A stretch of DNA of 15,535 nt from NCBI GenBank assembly GCA_024277695.1, contig JAJRUR010000259.1, positions 1 to 15,535 of the forward strand, given 5' to 3'. Shown piece after piece: positions 13,437 to 15,535 of this stretch (positions are counted from its first letter, which is position 1; each line of letters begins with the position of its first letter). Made by a program: the position numbers and the translations under genes. The notes beneath the pieces are model-generated. The model was not told the origin of the DNA, made no database searches, and saw only the letters and a program-made list of their open reading frames with translations. This DNA comes from Bacteroidota bacterium. Lineage in GTDB: Bacteria > Bacteroidota > Bacteroidia > Chitinophagales > Saprospiraceae.

Positions 13437-14654
13437 ATGATACCTATGAAAAGCTTCTTCGGCTTATTATTGATCTGCATAACTTTCAGTGCTACTGCAC
13501 AACCAAATAAGGATTTTGATGTCCGGTGGTCCAATGGCCTAAAAATAGTAAGCGCGGATAAAGATTTTAAGCTCAAATTTGGTGGAAGACTGATGTATGA
13601 TATGACTTTCTTTGATCAAAGCGATTCCTTGTCCGCTACATTTGGAGAACTCAAAAGTGGGTCAGAATTTAGGAGGGCTCGCTTATTCGGATCAGGTCAG
13701 ATCTACAACAATATCCACTTTAAGCTCCAAGTAGATTTTGCAGGAGGAGTCACCGTTTTGAAGGATGCTTTTATACAAATGTCAGATATCCCTTGGATAG
13801 GAAATCTTCGCGTGGGACACCTTAAAGAACCATTCCGGTTAGAGGCTCTCACCAGTAGCAAATATATTACATTCATGGAACGATCTCAACACATGCCCTT
13901 CGTCCCCGCTCGGAATAGTGGAATATTGGCCTATAATGCACTACTCCATAATAGAATCGGATGGCAACTCGGGGTATTTCGCAATGGAGAAAAAATATCC
14001 GGTGATGACAAAGATGCAGGAAATGCTTATAATATAACAGGACGGATCACCGCATTATTGATCAATAATCAAGAAAAACACCACTTGCTCCATCTGGGCT
14101 TGGCGTATAGCTTGAGGTCCACTAGGGATGGCAATTATAATCTGAGTTTTAGACCGGCATCACATCTGGCCCCAAAGTATATTAGTTCGACTTTTAGCGC
14201 CGTGGAGCATTCCAATATTATAGATTTTGAAGCAGCACTTGTGATGGATGCATTTTCGGTACAGGCAGAATTCCTTCAGGCAAAAACCGACTTTGGAGTT
14301 TCTTCCATAAATTCATCGGCATTTTATGGACAAATCAGCTACTTCCTTACCGGCGAATATCGACCATATAAAAATTCTTATGAAGGTTTTGGAAGAATAA
14401 AACCTATCAAAAATTATGACGCAAAAGGAAATGGAGGTATAGGCGCTTGGGAGTTGGCACTCCGCTATGAACAAGTCGATTTGACACAAACTTCAGGAAG
14501 CCAAATGCGGGATATTACATTTGGGGTCAACTGGTATGTCAATCCTGCAACCCGACTGATGCTCAATTATGTGCTCGCCACTATCGCCAAACAAAACTTT
14601 ATCGATGACCAGCAAGCCGGCATCTTGGAAATGCGCTTTCAGGTGGATTTTTAA
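13437..14654 (+). CDS. OprO/OprP-type phosphate-selective porin
   Basis: The 405-residue product has a signal peptide (MKSFFGLLLICITFSATA, likely cut before QPNKD) and ends in FQVDF with the terminal phenylalanine typical of outer-membrane beta-barrels. The body matches porin family O/P: FKLKFGGRLMYDMTFFDQ near the start, SEFRRARLFGSGQIYNNIHF, DAFIQMSDIPWIGNLRVGHL and KEPFRLEALTSSKYITFMER. The last third alternates short amphipathic strands (WELALRYEQVDL, DITFGVNWYVNP). Porins of this group pass phosphate or polyphosphate through the outer membrane. Its place 180 nt after the Pit permease supports phosphate as substrate, although selectivity cannot be read from sequence alone. The start may be ATG 13437 or ATG 13446; the second gives a more typical signal peptide. 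Confidence 0.88.
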   Translation: MIPMKSFFGLLLICITFSATAQPNKDFDVRWSNGLKIVSADKDFKLKFGGRLMYDMTFFDQSDSLSATFGELKSGSEFRRARLFGSGQIYNNIHFKLQVDFAGGVTVLKDAFIQMSDIPWIGNLRVGHLKEPFRLEALTSSKYITFMERSQHMPFVPARNSGILAYNALLHNRIGWQLGVFRNGEKISGDDKDAGNAYNITGRITALLINNQEKHHLLHLGLAYSLRSTRDGNYNLSFRPASHLAPKYISSTFSAVEHSNIIDFEAALVMDAFSVQAEFLQAKTDFGVSSINSSAFYGQISYFLTGEYRPYKNSYEGFGRIKPIKNYDAKGNGGIGAWELALRYEQVDLTQTSGSQMRDITFGVNWYVNPATRLMLNYVLATIAKQNFIDDQQAGILEMRFQVDF

Positions 14655-14736
14655 AAAAAACTATATGCTAATCCACCCTCTTGGCCTTTGCTACCATGAC
14701 TTCTTGAGAATCCGACAAAATAATGATAGCAGACAT

Positions 14737-14759
14737 ACTGAAATATATCAGTTTTCAGT
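14737..14759 (+). repeat. Perfect 7-bp inverted repeat upstream of kdsB
   Basis: ACTGAAA (14737-14743) and TTTCAGT (14753-14759) can form a 7-bp stem with a 9-nt loop. No T-run follows, so it is not a standard terminator. It lies between the porin stop and the kdsB start and may be an operator or an end-of-message structure. Confidence 0.3.
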
Positions 14760-14801
14760 CCAATGTAAGTCGATTCCAAACTTTTAGTATCTTGCTCCTC
14801 G

Positions 14802-15535
14802 ATGAAAAATCAAGATTGGGTCATAATCATTCCGGCGAGATACGATTCTAAGCGTTTTCCTGCCAAGCTTATGAAAGAAATCGCCGGTATCCCTATGATC
14901 GGCAGAGTGTATAATGCTTGCAGAAACATACATGATAGAGTTTTTGTGGCAACGGATCACACACAAATCTATGATTATATACACTCTCTAAAGGGTGAAG
15001 CCATCATGACATACAGCGATCATCCCAATGGCAGTTCGCGATGCTTAGAAGCCGCAGAAAAACTAATCCGCCAAGGTGAGTCTCTAGATATCATCGTCAA
15101 TGTACAAGGAGATGAACCCTTCATTCGTAAGCAACATATTCATATATTACTTAGTGCCTTTCAAGATCCAAAGACGACGATCGCCAGTTTGATGTATAAG
15201 ATCCCAAAGCATATGCCTCTAGATGATATTGGAGTTTTTGTAGTCACCAATGCACAGCAGCAGGCCCTATATTTTAGCCGAGCAGCTATCCCCGTATATC
15301 GTGATGCCCCTCCTCAATATTGGACACAATACCATGACTATTATAAGCACATCGGTACCTATGCATATCGCTTGGATGCATTGAGAGATTATGTAGCTTT
15401 GCCACCGTCTTCATTAGAACAATCTGAAAATCTTGAACAACTCAGGTGGCTGGAAGCAGGACGCCAAATCAAAATGCTCATAACAGATCAGGACAGCTTC
15501 TGTATCGATACCCCCGAAGATCTAGAGCGACTAAA
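14802..15535 (+). CDS. kdsB: KdsB-like CMP-Kdo synthetase (3' end outside window), atypical motifs
   Basis: An open frame of 244 codons runs off the right edge; about 250 residues is the usual full length, so only a few are missing. KdsB activates Kdo with CTP for lipopolysaccharide assembly in the cytoplasm. Family blocks are visible: IPARYDSKRFPAKL (start of the nucleotidyl-transferase fold), VFVATDH, NVQGDEPFI, YFSRAAIPVYRD, HIGTYAYRLDAL, LEQLRWLEAGRQI and IDTPEDLERL. Two places depart from the norm. The usual PGKPL after the first arginines reads PAKLM, and the usual SGT(D/E)R loop reads NGSSR. Overall similarity still points to KdsB, but a related CMP-sugar synthetase is possible. ATG 14802 fits the family N-terminus. 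No clear promoter is seen; the 147 nt upstream contain only the short inverted repeat. Confidence 0.82.
   Translation, partial: MKNQDWVIIIPARYDSKRFPAKLMKEIAGIPMIGRVYNACRNIHDRVFVATDHTQIYDYIHSLKGEAIMTYSDHPNGSSRCLEAAEKLIRQGESLDIIVNVQGDEPFIRKQHIHILLSAFQDPKTTIASLMYKIPKHMPLDDIGVFVVTNAQQQALYFSRAAIPVYRDAPPQYWTQYHDYYKHIGTYAYRLDALRDYVALPPSSLEQSENLEQLRWLEAGRQIKMLITDQDSFCIDTPEDLERL

Noticed and set aside
14569..14787. Plus-strand open frame overlapping the end of the porin gene
   Set aside because: It is out of frame with the porin and no promoter or known pattern supports it.
1..15535. Search for CRISPR arrays, insertion sequences, integrases, toxin-antitoxin pairs and defence genes
   Set aside because: No regularly spaced repeats, transposase-like frames, att-like duplication of the tRNA end, or gene patterns of such systems were visible.

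Overview
The window reads as an ordinary chromosomal stretch from a member of the Bacteroidota. The evidence is a gliding-motility gene (gldC), a fused E1 alpha/beta 2-oxoacid dehydrogenase of the Bacteroidota type, a Mrp ATPase without the usual CxxC, and several copies of the phylum's TAnnTTTG -7 promoter box with little Shine-Dalgarno signal. A finer placement (a gliding, Saprospiria- or Sphingobacteriia-like lineage) is only a guess. I see no insertion sequence, phage gene, CRISPR array, rRNA or plasmid function. Most genes are core housekeeping genes.

Layout, left to right. The 3' end of ribonuclease Z (1-234) is followed by a tRNA-Lys(UUU) gene without an encoded CCA and by its terminator. 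A gap of about 420 nt (540-950) follows, holding a possible 25-residue membrane peptide, repeats and a second terminator. Next come a eukaryote-like glutamate dehydrogenase (1024-2451), an Lrp/AsnC regulator, a TraB/GumN-fold protein, gldC, the Fe-S carrier ATPase Mrp, a NifU-type CxxC scaffold domain and orotidine-5'-phosphate decarboxylase (to 6510), all on the plus strand. A small DUF3467 gene lies on the minus strand and diverges from the fused E1 dehydrogenase (6947-9358). A polyprenol-phosphate mannosyltransferase-like gene with a TTG start converges on a minus-strand MerR-type regulator. A Pit phosphate permease with a C-terminal PhoU-like domain (10971-13256) is followed by an OprO/OprP-type phosphate porin. 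The window ends inside a KdsB-like CMP-Kdo synthetase.

Working groups: (1) tRNA maturation: RNase Z sits beside a CCA-less tRNA, its typical substrate. (2) Amino-acid and nitrogen metabolism: glutamate dehydrogenase plus an adjacent Lrp-type sensor, with the E1 dehydrogenase, probably for branched-chain 2-oxoacids, elsewhere in the window. (3) Fe-S assembly: Mrp plus the NifU domain. (4) Phosphate uptake: outer-membrane porin plus inner-membrane Pit permease with a built-in PhoU-like regulator. (5) Envelope and motility: GldC, the polyprenol-phosphate glycosyltransferase and KdsB.

I did not find a clear new multigene system. The least explained part is the terminator-bounded 540-976 segment in front of glutamate dehydrogenase. 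Sequence departures worth checking are the DD in place of NN in the E1 thiamine-diphosphate motif, the missing CxxC in Mrp, and the altered nucleotide- and metal-binding loops in KdsB.
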